Assembly (NCBI RefSeq): GCF_026340095.1
Contig: NZ_JAPEPO010000001.1
Coordinates: 2,170,001 to 2,234,000 of the forward strand
DNA from: Streptomyces sp. NBC_01446
Lineage (GTDB): Bacteria; Actinomycetota; Actinomycetes; Streptomycetales; Streptomycetaceae
Direction of reading: 5' to 3'
Length of the DNA: 64,000 nt
Positions 33,902 to 43,179 of the stretch are shown here, piece after piece; the stretch's first letter is position 1; every line of letters begins with the position of its first letter. The notes beneath the pieces were generated by a model, which saw only the letters and a list, made by a program, of their open reading frames with translations, had not been told where the DNA came from and searched no databases. The position numbers and the translations under genes were made by a program.

Positions 33902-34360
33902 TCAGGAGGCCGCGGGAGCAGCGGGGCTGTCGCGGTGGATGACGCGGGAGCGGGTCAGCAGCCCGCCGTCGCGGCGCACGAGCACGTCGTCGACCGTGAA
34001 CGTCGGCTGGAAGGAGACCTTCCCCTCGCGGTCGGTCTGGGTGACCAGCGTGTAGTAAGAGACCCGGATGGTGTCCCCGTCCTGGGGGTCGGCCTCTATG
34101 AGGAGGTGGCCGAACCAGTGGCGTACGGCGATGTCCTTGTAGCGCGGCAGGTTGGCGCGCATCCCGGCGATCATCTCCACCCGGCCGCTCTGCCGCTGAC
34201 CGCCCGCGTGGACGACCTCCCCGTCGTCGGTGAACGTGTCGGCGAAGCCCTCGATGTCCAGGGCGTCGACCCGTCGCATCTGCTGGGCGTAGAACGTCTG
34301 CACCTCGGCGTACAGGTCACCCGTGACCTGCTGGCGGAGGGTCCCGACGGACTGAGACAT
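33902..34360 (-). CDS. SnoaL/NTF2-like protein
   Basis: A 152-residue cone-shaped NTF2 fold: a long first helix (YAEVQTFYAQQMRRVDALDIEGFADTFTDDGEVVH) followed by strands ending SFQPTFTVDDVLVRRDGGLLTRSRVIHRD. It is nearest to the SnoaL-like group that includes polyketide cyclases and small hydroxylases in aromatic polyketide pathways. AAGGGAG precedes the ATG. It is the last gene that looks cluster-related; the next genes to the right are conserved chromosomal ones, so the cluster boundary is placed here at about 34.4 kb. Confidence 0.78.
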   Translation of the reverse strand: MSQSVGTLRQQVTGDLYAEVQTFYAQQMRRVDALDIEGFADTFTDDGEVVHAGGQRQSGRVEMIAGMRANLPRYKDIAVRHWFGHLLIEADPQDGDTIRVSYYTLVTQTDREGKVSFQPTFTVDDVLVRRDGGLLTRSRVIHRDSPAAPAAS

Positions 34361-34507
34361 GGCGAACTCCCTTCGCGGCGGCCCTTCCGGCCGCCCGTCG
34401 TCGGCATCAGCCTGCCGGGCGCGGCTGCAGCGTCACTGGAGAGGCGCTCGCGGTGACCGGCCGGCGCCCCTGGCCAGCACGGTGAGTGGAATGGCAGGAT
34501 CGCCCGC

Positions 34508-35503
34508 ATGCCCAAGGCCCTCCCCCGTATCAGCAGGCGCCGAGCCCTGGAGGGCTCGGCCGCCGCCCTCGTGCTCCTCGGGCTGCTCCTGTGGTGGCTG
34601 CTGCCGCTGGACGACGGGAGGCCGGGGGGCAGCGTGACCATCAGTACGGGCCAGCGGACCGGGGTGTACGAGCGCTACGGCAACCTCCTCAAGACCGCGC
34701 TCGGCCACGACCTGCCGGACCTCGACGTGCGCCTGACCAACAGCGAGGGGTCCCAGGAGAATGTCGAGCGGGTCGCCACCGGGAAGGCCGATTTCACGAT
34801 CGCGGCCGCCGACGCCGTGGAGAAGTACAAGCTTCAGGGCGGTGCCGGAGGGGACCGGCTGCGCGGCTGTGCCCGCCTGTACGACGACTACGTGCAGCTG
34901 GTCGTGCCCCGCTCGTCGTCGATCAGGTCGGTGCAGGACCTGCGCGGCCTCCGGGTCGCCGTGGGCGGCAGGGGCTCCGGGGTACGGCTCATCGCGGAGC
35001 GCGTGGTCGAGGCCGCCGGCCTCGACCTGGAGAAGGACATGAAGCCGGTCTCCACGGGGATCGACGGCATGCCCCAGGCGCTCAAGAAAGGCGACATCGA
35101 CGCCTTCTTCTGGTCGGGCGGCCTGCCGACGACCCATGTGCGCAAGCTGTCGGAGAACTACCCCATCCGTCTCGTCGAGCTCGGCAACCTCGTCGACGCC
35201 CTGCACAAGCAGGGCGGCGCGTCCCGCTACTACCGGGCCGCCGTGATGCCCGCGGACGCCTATCCGGACGCGCAGCAGGGCGTCTCGGTGCCCACGCTGG
35301 CCGTGGCGAACCTGCTGGTCACCACGGACCGTGCGGACCCCCGCCTCACGGAGGCGCTGACGCGCACGGTGATAGACAGCCGCGACCACATCGGCACGCA
35401 GGTGCACGCGGCCCAGCTCGTCGACCTGCGGACGGCGCTCTACACGGATCCGCTGGCGCTGCACGAGGGCGCCCGCCGCTACTACCGCTCGGTGAAGCCG
35501 TAG
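34508..35503 (+). CDS. TAXI-family solute-binding protein
   Basis: A 331-residue protein with an RRRALEGSAAALVLLGLLLWWLLP N-terminal membrane segment (no lipobox cysteine) and a TAXI-type periplasmic binding fold: TISTGQRTGVYERYGN, DFTIAAADAV, VAVGGRGSGVRLIAERV and FFWSGGLPT. TAXI proteins bind small acids, glutamate-like or other, for TRAP uptake or signalling. No TRAP membrane partner is nearby, and the gene converges on a two-component system adjoining glutamate transport genes, so a sensory role with the histidine kinase is possible. Confidence 0.85.
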   Translation: MPKALPRISRRRALEGSAAALVLLGLLLWWLLPLDDGRPGGSVTISTGQRTGVYERYGNLLKTALGHDLPDLDVRLTNSEGSQENVERVATGKADFTIAAADAVEKYKLQGGAGGDRLRGCARLYDDYVQLVVPRSSSIRSVQDLRGLRVAVGGRGSGVRLIAERVVEAAGLDLEKDMKPVSTGIDGMPQALKKGDIDAFFWSGGLPTTHVRKLSENYPIRLVELGNLVDALHKQGGASRYYRAAVMPADAYPDAQQGVSVPTLAVANLLVTTDRADPRLTEALTRTVIDSRDHIGTQVHAAQLVDLRTALYTDPLALHEGARRYYRSVKP

Positions 35504-35520
35504 GGCCCTGGCCCGCCGCC

Positions 35521-36927
35521 TCAGCCTTCCCGATGGGTCCGGGGCACCGCCACCGTCACGCGCAGCCCGTGCGGCTCGTGAGGGGCGTACGTGATGGAGC
35601 CGCCGCCCGCCGCGAGCAGCGCCCGCGAGATGGACAGGCCGAGGCCCGAGCCCTTGACGTTCTGGTGTCCGGCGCTGCGCCAGAACCGGTCGCCGATCCG
35701 CGCGAGTTCGTCCTCGCGCAGGCCCGGACCCCGGTCCGCGACCACGATCTCCGTGGACTCTCCGTTACGGGCGACGCAGACCTTCACCTCCTCGCCGGAG
35801 GGGGTGAACTTCAGGGCGTTGTCGATCACCGCGTCCAGGGCACTCGACAGCGTCACGGAGTCCGCCCAGCCGGTGACCGCGGGGCAGTCCTCGGTCAGCG
35901 TCACGCCCTTCTCGTCGGCGACCGGCCGCCAGGCGCCCACGCGTTCGGTCACCAGCTCGCCGATGTCCGTGAGCCGCAGGTCCGCCTCGGTGTGTTCGGC
36001 GAGGGCCAGGTCGAGGAGGTCGTCGAGGACCGAGGCGAGCCGCTTGCCCTCCGTGCGCACCGAGGCGATCTCCTCGTTCCCCTCGGGCAGTTCGAAGGCC
36101 AGGAGTTCGATGCGCAGGAGCAGGGCGGCGAGCGGATTGCGCAGTTGGTGCGAGGCGTCGGCGACGAAGGCGCGCTGCTGCTCCAGGACGTCCTCGACGT
36201 TGTCGGCCATCTCGTTGAACGACCGGGCCAGGCGCTGGAGTTCCGGCGGTCCGCCGGCCGAGGCGACGCGGGACTTCAGGCGTCCGGTGGCGATGTCGTG
36301 GGTGGTCGCGTCGAGGACGCGCACGGGCCGCAGGACCCAGCCCGTCAGCCGCAGCGCGGCGCCGACGGCCAGGAGCATCGCGGCCGCCTCGCCCGCCGCG
36401 ATGAACAGCCATCCCTGGAGCGTCTTGGAACGCATCTTGCCGGTGGGCGAGTCGGTGACGACGACCGCGACGACGTCACCGTCGCTGATGACCGGTGACG
36501 CGACGACGAGCCGGCCGCGCTGCCAGGGCCACACCTGCCGGGGGTCGTGGCTGCCGCGCGAGAACAGGGCCTCGTCGAAAGCCTCGCGCACGGCTCCGTC
36601 GTGGGGCAGCTGCCAGCCGTCCGGGGCGCGCCCCATGGGGTCGCTGTTGCGGTAGAAGACGCCCGCGCGGATCCCGTACACCTCGTAGTAGCGGGTGAGT
36701 TCGTTCTGCAGGGTCTGCTGGCGCTCGTCCGTGACGCGTACGCGGGAACCCGTCGAGCGCTTGGTGACGAACTGGGCCAGCGCGGCAAAGCGTGCCGTGT
36801 CGTCGATGCGGTCGACGACGACCTTCTGCTGCTGGGCGGCCGCCACGCTCACGGCGAGCGGGAAGCCGAGCGCGAGCAGCACGCCCGCCATGAGGACGAT
36901 GAGCAGCGGCAGGAGGCGAGCGCGCAC
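35521..36927 (-). CDS. Sensor histidine kinase
   Basis: A 468-residue membrane kinase: helix 5-30, an extracytoplasmic sensor region to about 165, a second helix (FIAAGEAAAMLLAVGAAL), HAMP, HisKA with the phospho-acceptor in DASHQLRNPLAALLL, then an HATPase domain with DNALKF, DRGPGL and GSGLGLSI. It starts with GTG nine bases after the response regulator stop, so they form one operon. Position beside the glutamate transporter genes suggests control of amino-acid uptake; that is inferred from neighbourhood. Confidence 0.92.
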   Translation of the reverse strand: MRARLLPLLIVLMAGVLLALGFPLAVSVAAAQQQKVVVDRIDDTARFAALAQFVTKRSTGSRVRVTDERQQTLQNELTRYYEVYGIRAGVFYRNSDPMGRAPDGWQLPHDGAVREAFDEALFSRGSHDPRQVWPWQRGRLVVASPVISDGDVVAVVVTDSPTGKMRSKTLQGWLFIAAGEAAAMLLAVGAALRLTGWVLRPVRVLDATTHDIATGRLKSRVASAGGPPELQRLARSFNEMADNVEDVLEQQRAFVADASHQLRNPLAALLLRIELLAFELPEGNEEIASVRTEGKRLASVLDDLLDLALAEHTEADLRLTDIGELVTERVGAWRPVADEKGVTLTEDCPAVTGWADSVTLSSALDAVIDNALKFTPSGEEVKVCVARNGESTEIVVADRGPGLREDELARIGDRFWRSAGHQNVKGSGLGLSISRALLAAGGGSITYAPHEPHGLRVTVAVPRTHREG

Positions 36928-36936
36928 CCGCGGCCT

Positions 36937-37623
36937 CTAGGCGGCCGGCGCGACGAGCCGGTACCCGACGCCGCGCACGGTCTCGATGAGGGCGGGCATG
37001 CGCAGCTTGGAGCGCAGGGACGCGACATGCACCTCCAGGGTGCGGCCCGTCCCCTCCCAACTGGTGCGCCAGACCTCGCTGATGATCTGTTCCCGGCGGA
37101 ACACCACCCCGGGGCGCTGTGCGAGCAGCGCCAGGAGGTCGAACTCCTTGCGGGTCAGTTGGACGACCGAACCGTCCACGCTGACCTGGCGGGTGGGCAG
37201 TTCGATGCGCACGGACCCGAGCCGCAGACCGTCCTCGGCCGACGCGGAGGTCTCGTCCGGCACACTGCGCCGGCTGACCGCGTGGATGCGGGCGAGCAGC
37301 TCCCCGGTGTCGTACGGCTTCACCACGTAGTCGTCGGCGCCGAGGTTGAGGCCGTGGATGCGGGAGCGTACGTCCGCGCGCGCGGTCACCATGATCACCG
37401 GTGTCGCCGTGCGCTTGCGGATCTTGCCGCACACCTCGTAGCCGTCCTGGTCGGGCAGGCCGAGATCGAGGAGTACGACACCGAAGGCGTCCGCCTCGGG
37501 GACGAGCTTCCGGAGCGCTTCCTCGCCGCTGCGGGCGTGCGTCACCTCGAAGCCGTGCCGGGCGAGGACCGCCGACAGAGCGGCGGCGACATGGTCGTCG
37601 TCCTCGACGAGAAGCAGTCTCAT
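36937..37623 (-). CDS. OmpR-family response regulator
   Basis: A 228-residue regulator: receiver domain (1-115) with LVEDDDHV, phosphorylated Asp in LLDLGLPD, Thr in MVTARA and Lys in VVKPYD, followed by a winged-helix domain with [17 protein letters not shown] and VRGVGYRL. The ATG at 37623 was preferred to the adjoining GTG (37626) since GAAGGGG is better spaced. It diverges from the glutamate transporter operon over about 290 bp containing a perfect inverted repeat that could be its operator. Confidence 0.93.
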   Translation of the reverse strand: MRLLLVEDDDHVAAALSAVLARHGFEVTHARSGEEALRKLVPEADAFGVVLLDLGLPDQDGYEVCGKIRKRTATPVIMVTARADVRSRIHGLNLGADDYVVKPYDTGELLARIHAVSRRSVPDETSASAEDGLRLGSVRIELPTRQVSVDGSVVQLTRKEFDLLALLAQRPGVVFRREQIISEVWRTSWEGTGRTLEVHVASLRSKLRMPALIETVRGVGYRLVAPAA

Positions 37624-37850
37624 CACGGCCCCCTTCGGTTCATCGGTCGTTCGGTCGTGGCACGCCGACGGGCGCTAACCCTGCGCGCGCGAGAAGCACA
37701 CCAGGGCATCCACTCCGAAACATAAGGACGCCGTCAAGAGCGTTCCGGTTACCGAAGCCTTCCGTTATCCAGCCGGTACGCGCCGGGCCACCCTCTTCAC
37801 GCATCGTGTCCGGTCGCGGCCGGATCGTTATGCTCAAGTTCCGCTCAGAT

Positions 37851-37880
37851 GTAATGACGCTGGTCGTACGGCGTCATTAC
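37851..37880. promoter_or_regulatory. Perfect inverted repeat upstream of gluA
   Basis: GTAATGACGC and GCGTCATTAC, ten bases each, are separated by ten bases and end 36 bases before the gluA start. The size and spacing suit a dimeric regulator binding two adjacent major grooves, possibly the neighbouring response regulator. A transcript hairpin is the alternative. Confidence 0.5.
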
Positions 37881-37916
37881 TGTCCTCCCAACCGAGGAGG
37901 ATGGAGCAAGACCCCG

Positions 37917-38693
37917 ATGACCGATGTATCGGTGACCAAGGACGCCATTCCCGCGGCCGACGAGCTGGTCGTGCTGAATCAAGTCAACAAGCACTTCGGC
38001 GCGCTGCACGTGCTCCAGGACATCGACCTGACCATCTCGCGTGGTGAGGTCGTCGTCGTCATCGGACCCTCGGGCTCCGGCAAGTCGACGCTGTGCCGCA
38101 CGATCAACCGCCTGGAGACCGTCGACACGGGTGCCATCACGATCGACGGCAAGCCGCTGCCCCAGGAGGGCAAGGAGCTGGCCCGCCTCCGCGCGGACGT
38201 GGGCATGGTCTTCCAGTCCTTCAACCTCTTCGCGCACAAGACCGTGCTCGAGAACGTGATGCTGGGGCAGATCAAGGTCCGCAAGGCGGATAAGACTGCG
38301 GCCGAGGCCAAGGCCCGCACCCTGCTCGACCGGGTGGGCGTCGGCACGCAGGCGGACAAGTACCCCGCGCAGCTCTCCGGCGGGCAGCAGCAACGCGTTG
38401 CGATCGCACGGGCGTTGGCGATGGACCCCAAGATCATGCTCTTCGACGAGCCGACGTCGGCCCTCGACCCGGAGATGATCAACGAGGTCCTCGAGGTCAT
38501 GCAGCAGCTCGCCCGTGACGGCATGACGATGATCGTCGTCACCCACGAGATGGGCTTCGCGCGCTCGGCGGCCAACCGCGTGGTCTTCATGGCGGACGGA
38601 CGGATCGTCGAAGAGGCCACCCCCGACCAGTTCTTCAGCAACCCGCGCAGCGACCGGGCCAAGGACTTCCTGTCGAAGATCCTGCACCACTGA
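37917..38693 (+). CDS. gluA: Glutamate ABC transporter ATPase
   Basis: A 258-residue ATPase of the polar amino acid uptake family: Walker [11 protein letters not shown]-loop [17 protein letters not shown], signature LSGGQQQRV, Walker [14 protein letters not shown] and switch His in VVTHEMGFA. It is followed by a binding lipoprotein and two permeases in the order ATPase-binding protein-permease-permease, the gluABCD layout known from Corynebacterium and Streptomyces. The first 16 residues before the ABC core are variable. Confidence 0.93.
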   Translation: MTDVSVTKDAIPAADELVVLNQVNKHFGALHVLQDIDLTISRGEVVVVIGPSGSGKSTLCRTINRLETVDTGAITIDGKPLPQEGKELARLRADVGMVFQSFNLFAHKTVLENVMLGQIKVRKADKTAAEAKARTLLDRVGVGTQADKYPAQLSGGQQQRVAIARALAMDPKIMLFDEPTSALDPEMINEVLEVMQQLARDGMTMIVVTHEMGFARSAANRVVFMADGRIVEEATPDQFFSNPRSDRAKDFLSKILHH

Positions 38694-38766
38694 CGCCCAC
38701 CGAGGCTGACGCACGGGCGTCCGACTTTCCCACGGCCGAATTCTGCCGAAACGAAGGATATTCACC

Positions 38767-39687
38767 ATGAAGCTCCGCAAGTCCGCCGCCGCGGCGGCCA
38801 CTGTCGCCGTACTCGCCCTCGCCGCCACCGCGTGCGGCGGCGACTCCGGCAACGCCGGTGACAAGCCCGCCGGCGGCGCCGGCGGCAAGGACCAGCCGAA
38901 GCTGCCCACGTACACGGTCGCCTCGGGCGTGAAACTGGACTCCGCGACGCTGAAGCGGGCGCAGAAGGCCGGAAAGATCGTCATCGGCGCCAAGAACGAC
39001 CAGCCGTACCTCGGTTTCCAGGACACCGACGGCAAGCGCTCCGGCTTCGACATCGAGATCGCCAAGATGGTCGCCGCCGACCTCGGCTTCAAGCCGTCGC
39101 AGATCGAGTTCAAGACGATCGACTCGAACGTCCGTGAGACGACCATCTCCAAGGGCGAGGTCGACCTCTACGTAGGCACCTACACGATCAACGACGAGCG
39201 CAAGAAGCAGGTCGGTTTCGCCGGCCCGTACTTCATGGCCGGCGCCGACCTCCTCGTCCGCGGCGACGAGAAGGGCATCACGGGTCCGGAGTCCGTCAAG
39301 GGCAAGACGGTCTGCTCCATCAAGGGCTCGACCCCGCTCCAGGAGATCAAGAAGGCCAAGTACGGCGCCAAGACCGTCGAGCTTTCCAAGTACTCCGAGT
39401 GCGTGCAGCAGCTGCTCAACAACGAGGTCGACGCCGTCACCACCGACGACGCGATCCTCAAGGGCTACGCCGCCCAGCGCCCCGGCAAGCTGAAGGTCGT
39501 CGGCAAGCCGTTCACCGAGGAGCCGTACGGCGTCGGCATGAACAAGGACGACAAGGCGCTGCGCGAGGCGGTCTCGAAGGCCATCGAGGCGCACGAGAAG
39601 AACGGCGACTACAAGAAGGCGTACGACGCGACGCTCGGCCTGTCCAAGTCCGCGTACACCGCGCCGCCGGCGCTCGAGCGCTACTGA
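38767..39687 (+). CDS. gluB: Glutamate-binding lipoprotein
   Basis: A 306-residue substrate-binding protein. The signal peptide MKLRKSAAAAATVAVLALAATAC ends in a lipobox with Cys23, so it is anchored outside the membrane. IVIGAKNDQPYLGFQDTDGKRSGFDIEIAKMVA and DLYVGTYTINDERKKQVGFAGPY are typical of glutamate/glutamine-binding proteins of family 3. It works with the ATPase and the two permeases. A GC-rich hairpin after its stop may raise its level over that of the permeases. Confidence 0.92.
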   Translation: MKLRKSAAAAATVAVLALAATACGGDSGNAGDKPAGGAGGKDQPKLPTYTVASGVKLDSATLKRAQKAGKIVIGAKNDQPYLGFQDTDGKRSGFDIEIAKMVAADLGFKPSQIEFKTIDSNVRETTISKGEVDLYVGTYTINDERKKQVGFAGPYFMAGADLLVRGDEKGITGPESVKGKTVCSIKGSTPLQEIKKAKYGAKTVELSKYSECVQQLLNNEVDAVTTDDAILKGYAAQRPGKLKVVGKPFTEEPYGVGMNKDDKALREAVSKAIEAHEKNGDYKKAYDATLGLSKSAYTAPPALERY

Positions 39688-39694
39688 CGCGCTG

Positions 39695-39720
39695 ACGGTG
39701 CGGGCCCCGGCCCGCACCGT
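39695..39720 (+). terminator. Intercistronic hairpin gluB/gluC
   Basis: An 11 to 12-bp perfect stem with a tight CCCC loop starts seven bases after the gluB stop. Such structures stabilise or partly terminate the mRNA so that binding protein exceeds permease. Confidence 0.6.
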
Positions 39721-39822
39721 ACGACCCCCCGGCAGTGACCGGCCCGCCACGGGCGCAACCGCACAGTGCGCCCGTGGCACGGCCCTCGCTGCCTGTCCGC
39801 CGCCGCCCACGAGGACATCCCC

Positions 39823-40470
39823 GTGAACGTATTGCTCGACCATCTCGCGGAATTCCGCGAGGGGTTCATAGGCACCGTCCTGCTGACCCTGGCCAGCGGG
39901 CTCCTCGCGATGGTCCTGGGTGTCATCATCGCCGGGTTCCGTGTCTCACCCGTGCCCCCGCTGCGCTTCTTCGGCACCGCCTGGGTCACGCTCTTCAGGA
40001 ACACCCCGCTGACCCTGCTCTTCCTTGTGGCGTGGTTCGTCGTTCCGGTCATCTTCATGCCGGGCCTCAGCCCGTGGGCCAAGGCCCTCATGGCGCTGGG
40101 CTTCTACACTTCGGCGTTCGTGTGCGAGGCCGTCCGGTCCGGCATCAGCACGGTGCCGCTGGGACAGGCCGAGGCCGCCCGGTCCATCGGAATGACCTTC
40201 TTCCAGACGCTGCGCCTGATCATCCTTCCGCAGGCCACCCGCACCGTCCTGCCGCCGCTCAGCTCGATCTTCATCGCCCTGACGAAGAACTCGGCGATCG
40301 CGGGCGCGTTCAGTGTCACCGAGCTGTTCGGCGTGCAGAAGCTGCTCAGCGACCAGGGCTTCGCCATCGCCTGGATCTTCCTCTGGGTGGCTCTCGGCTA
40401 CCTGGTCATCACCTTCACCATCAGCGGTCTCTTCCGGCTGCTCGAGCGGCGCATGGGGGTCGCACGATGA
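39823..40470 (+). CDS. gluC: Glutamate ABC transporter permease
   Basis: A 215-residue inner-membrane permease of the HisM family with five to six helices. The cytoplasmic EAA-like loop reads VPLGQAEAARSIGMTFFQTLRLIILPQA. The GTG at 39823 follows GAGGAC. Its stop overlaps the next start (ATGA), coupling the two permeases, which form the heterodimeric channel. Confidence 0.92.
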   Translation: MNVLLDHLAEFREGFIGTVLLTLASGLLAMVLGVIIAGFRVSPVPPLRFFGTAWVTLFRNTPLTLLFLVAWFVVPVIFMPGLSPWAKALMALGFYTSAFVCEAVRSGISTVPLGQAEAARSIGMTFFQTLRLIILPQATRTVLPPLSSIFIALTKNSAIAGAFSVTELFGVQKLLSDQGFAIAWIFLWVALGYLVITFTISGLFRLLERRMGVAR

Positions 40471-41354
40471 GTTCGAGCGTCCTGTACGACGCACCGGGCC
40501 CCAAGGCCCGGGTGCGCAACCGCATCTACACGGTCCTCGGCTCCCTCGCCGTGCTCGGCCTGATCGCGTTCACCCTCTACCGGATGAACGTCAAGGGGCA
40601 GCTGGAGCCCGAGGTCTGGAACATCTTCAACAACGCCGGTGTGCGGACCAGCATCCGCGACGGCGTGGTCACCACGCTGAAGGTGTTCGCCGTCGCCGGC
40701 GTGCTCTCCCTGGTGCTCGGCCTGCTCCTGGCCGTCGCGCGCCTGTCCGAGCACAAGACGGTGCGCTGGGCCGCCACGGGCTTCATCGAACTGTTCCGCG
40801 CGATCCCGCTGCTGATCACGATCTACGCCCTGTGGTTCCTGTTCCTGACCTACAAGAACGGCCTCGGCGTCGTCGGCGACAACACCGCCTTCTGGGCGCT
40901 CGTCATCGGCCTGACCGTCTACAACGGCTGTGTGCAGGCCGAGGTGATCCGGGCGGGCGTCAACGCCGTGCCGCGCGGACAGGTGGAAGCCGCGTACGCA
41001 CTGGGGCTGCGCAAGTCGCAGGTCATGACGATGCTGCTGCTGCCGCAGGCCGTGCGCTCCATGCTGCCGACCATGATCAGCCAGCTCGTGGTGACCCTCA
41101 AGGACACCTCGCTCGGCTACATCATCACCTACAGCGAGCTGCTGTTCGCGGCCCGCACGATGGCCAGCAACATCATCGTCAACGGCGAGAACCCCATCAC
41201 CGCGGTGGTCATCGTCGTCGGCGCGATCTACGTGGCACTGTGTCTGGCCCTGGCCGGACTCGCCACCTGGATCGAGCGGCGTGGCCGTCGCGCGAAGACG
41301 GGCATCGCGGTGGCAGCCGCGACCGAGCCCTCCGTCGTGGACGGGACCGACTGA
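40467..41354 (+). CDS. gluD: Glutamate ABC transporter permease
   Basis: A 295-residue second permease, longer at both ends than GluC. The EAA-like loop is VPRGQVEAAYALGLRKSQVMTMLLLPQAVRSMLPT. It is the last gene of the operon and is followed by a clear terminator. Confidence 0.92.
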   Translation: MSSSVLYDAPGPKARVRNRIYTVLGSLAVLGLIAFTLYRMNVKGQLEPEVWNIFNNAGVRTSIRDGVVTTLKVFAVAGVLSLVLGLLLAVARLSEHKTVRWAATGFIELFRAIPLLITIYALWFLFLTYKNGLGVVGDNTAFWALVIGLTVYNGCVQAEVIRAGVNAVPRGQVEAAYALGLRKSQVMTMLLLPQAVRSMLPTMISQLVVTLKDTSLGYIITYSELLFAARTMASNIIVNGENPITAVVIVVGAIYVALCLALAGLATWIERRGRRAKTGIAVAAATEPSVVDGTD

Positions 41355-41388
41355 AGCGCTCTGCAGAAGAACTGACGAGATGTGAGCA

Positions 41389-41424
41389 GACGGAGGCAGT
41401 GGCATGATCGCCACTGCCTCCGTC
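41389..41424 (+). terminator. Terminator of the glutamate transporter operon
   Basis: A perfect 15-bp stem with a six-base loop begins 34 bases after the gluD stop. Confidence 0.82.
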
Positions 41425-41539
41425 ACTTGACGCAAGCACCCGCAATGGGTTGCATACGTTCTGTGATCGCGCACCCCGCTCCAACTGCCCTTTCTTGTAC
41501 GCCTCCCACAGCACTCCCCGGGGCAGGAGGAGCCGCGCC

Positions 41540-43147
41540 GTGGACCCGGTGATCGTCGTCGGCGCCGGCCCCGTCGGGCTCACGCTCTCCCTCGCTCTCG
41601 CCCGCCAAGGCGTGCCCTCCGTCGTGCTCGACGAGGGCCCCGGCAAGGACGAACAGCGCCCCGCACGGACCGTGATCCTCCGCGAGGACACCGCCGCCCT
41701 CGTGGAGCGGCTCGCCCGGACGTCGTTCGACGCGACCGGCTCACGCTGGACCGGCTGGCGTTCCCTGCGGCGCAAACAGGTGATGCGGGAGCTCACCTTC
41801 GGTGAGCAGATGCCCTCGCCCCTGCATCTGGCCCAGCACGAACTGACGGGTGCCCTGCGGGAGGCCGCCGCCGGCGAGCGGCTCATCAAGATCGCCGTGA
41901 ACAGCCGCCTCGACTCGATCGAGCAGGAGAGCGGCGCACTGACCGCGCACACCCGCGGCGCGAAGGGCACCTGGTGGCGCGGGAGCTTCCTGGTGGGCTG
42001 CGACGGCCCGCGCTCCACGGTCCGCAAGCTGCTCGACATCCGCTTCCCCGGCCGCACGTCCGTCGAGCGACACGCCGTCGCCGCGCTGCGCACGGAACTT
42101 CCCTGGCCCGGCGAGGCGTTGCTTCATCGGAGCCTTCCCTGGCGGACGTCGGGCCCGTCCGGCGGGGAGGTCGTCGGCCGCCCCCTCGCCGAGGGCGCCT
42201 GGCGCCTCGACTGGCTGCTGCCGCCCCGCAGCGAGCTGATCACGCCCGACATCCTGGTGACCCGCATCCGGGAGACGCTGGCCGGCTGGTGCGCCGGCTC
42301 GACACCGCCGTACGAGCTGCTGGACACAGGAGTGCACACGGTTCACCACCGCCTGGCCCGGCGGTGGCGGGTCGGCCGGGTCTTCCTCGCCGGGGACGCG
42401 GCGCACCTGCTGGGCGCGCTCGGCACCCAGGGCCTCGACGAGGGCCTGAGGGACGCGGACAACCTCGCCTGGAAGCTGGCTCTCGCCTGGCACGACGGCC
42501 CGCACGAGGCGCTCCTCGACAGCTACCAGGCCGAGCGCCGCGCCGTCGTCGCGGGCCGGCTGCGCGCCGCCGACCAGGCACTGCCGATACTGCGGGGCGG
42601 CAAGGGGCTGCGCTCGTACGTCGCCGGATCCACGCGCGGCCATGACGCGCTGCTCACGGACGGTCATCTGGGGCACGGGGCGCTGGGCGCTCCGGGGGCG
42701 TACGCCGACTCGCCTCTCGCGCCGGAACCCTCCGATGCGGCGGTCGACGTGGGTACGGCTCCGGGCGCGCCGATCCGGGACGTGCGGGTCACGGCCCCCG
42801 ACGGGTCCTTCGTCCGGCTGCGCGACCGGCTCGGCCTCGGGCACCTGCTCGTCGTCCTGATCGCGCCCGGCACGGGTGTGTGGGAGCGGCGGCACTGGGT
42901 CTCGGCCGGGGTCATGCCACGGCTCGCGGCCGCCGTCACGGCCCTGCCGCACGAGTCGGAGCTGCTGGTCGCGGAGAGTTACCCGGGCGCCCCGGCGCAC
43001 TCCGTTCTGCTTGTGCGCCCGGACGGCCACCTGGTCACGGCCCTGAGCGGGGTGCATCCCGCTCAGCTGTACGCGGCCGCGCAAGCCGCGCTCGGGGGGC
43101 CCGTGGAGGACGGCGCGAAGGCCGGGAGCGCCGCCCGAACGAGTTGA
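41540..43147 (+). CDS. FAD-dependent aromatic hydroxylase-like monooxygenase
   Basis: A 535-residue group A flavoprotein: VIVVGAGPVGLTLSLALARQG, the middle LVGCDGPRSTVRKLL, the FAD ribityl motif AGDAAHLLGALGTQGLDEGLRDADNLAWKL and a C-terminal thioredoxin-like domain. It resembles MhpA/PgaE-type hydroxylases of phenolic acids or polyketides. The GTG at 41540 follows GGAGGAG. It stands alone outside the cluster, between two conserved units, so a catabolic or orphan tailoring role is equally possible. Confidence 0.85.
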   Translation: MDPVIVVGAGPVGLTLSLALARQGVPSVVLDEGPGKDEQRPARTVILREDTAALVERLARTSFDATGSRWTGWRSLRRKQVMRELTFGEQMPSPLHLAQHELTGALREAAAGERLIKIAVNSRLDSIEQESGALTAHTRGAKGTWWRGSFLVGCDGPRSTVRKLLDIRFPGRTSVERHAVAALRTELPWPGEALLHRSLPWRTSGPSGGEVVGRPLAEGAWRLDWLLPPRSELITPDILVTRIRETLAGWCAGSTPPYELLDTGVHTVHHRLARRWRVGRVFLAGDAAHLLGALGTQGLDEGLRDADNLAWKLALAWHDGPHEALLDSYQAERRAVVAGRLRAADQALPILRGGKGLRSYVAGSTRGHDALLTDGHLGHGALGAPGAYADSPLAPEPSDAAVDVGTAPGAPIRDVRVTAPDGSFVRLRDRLGLGHLLVVLIAPGTGVWERRHWVSAGVMPRLAAAVTALPHESELLVAESYPGAPAHSVLLVRPDGHLVTALSGVHPAQLYAAAQAALGGPVEDGAKAGSAARTS

Positions 43148-43179
43148 CCGACCCCCTCCGCCATGGTGTACTCCGAAAC

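Noticed and set aside
1..34400. Identity as a trioxacarcin, LL-D49194 or mensacarcin cluster
   Set aside because: Branched starter, AlkZ-type protein and many oxygenases fit in part, but no deoxysugar genes are present in the window and the aminoacyl module is not a known part of those pathways; the minimal PKS is unseen, so no name is given.
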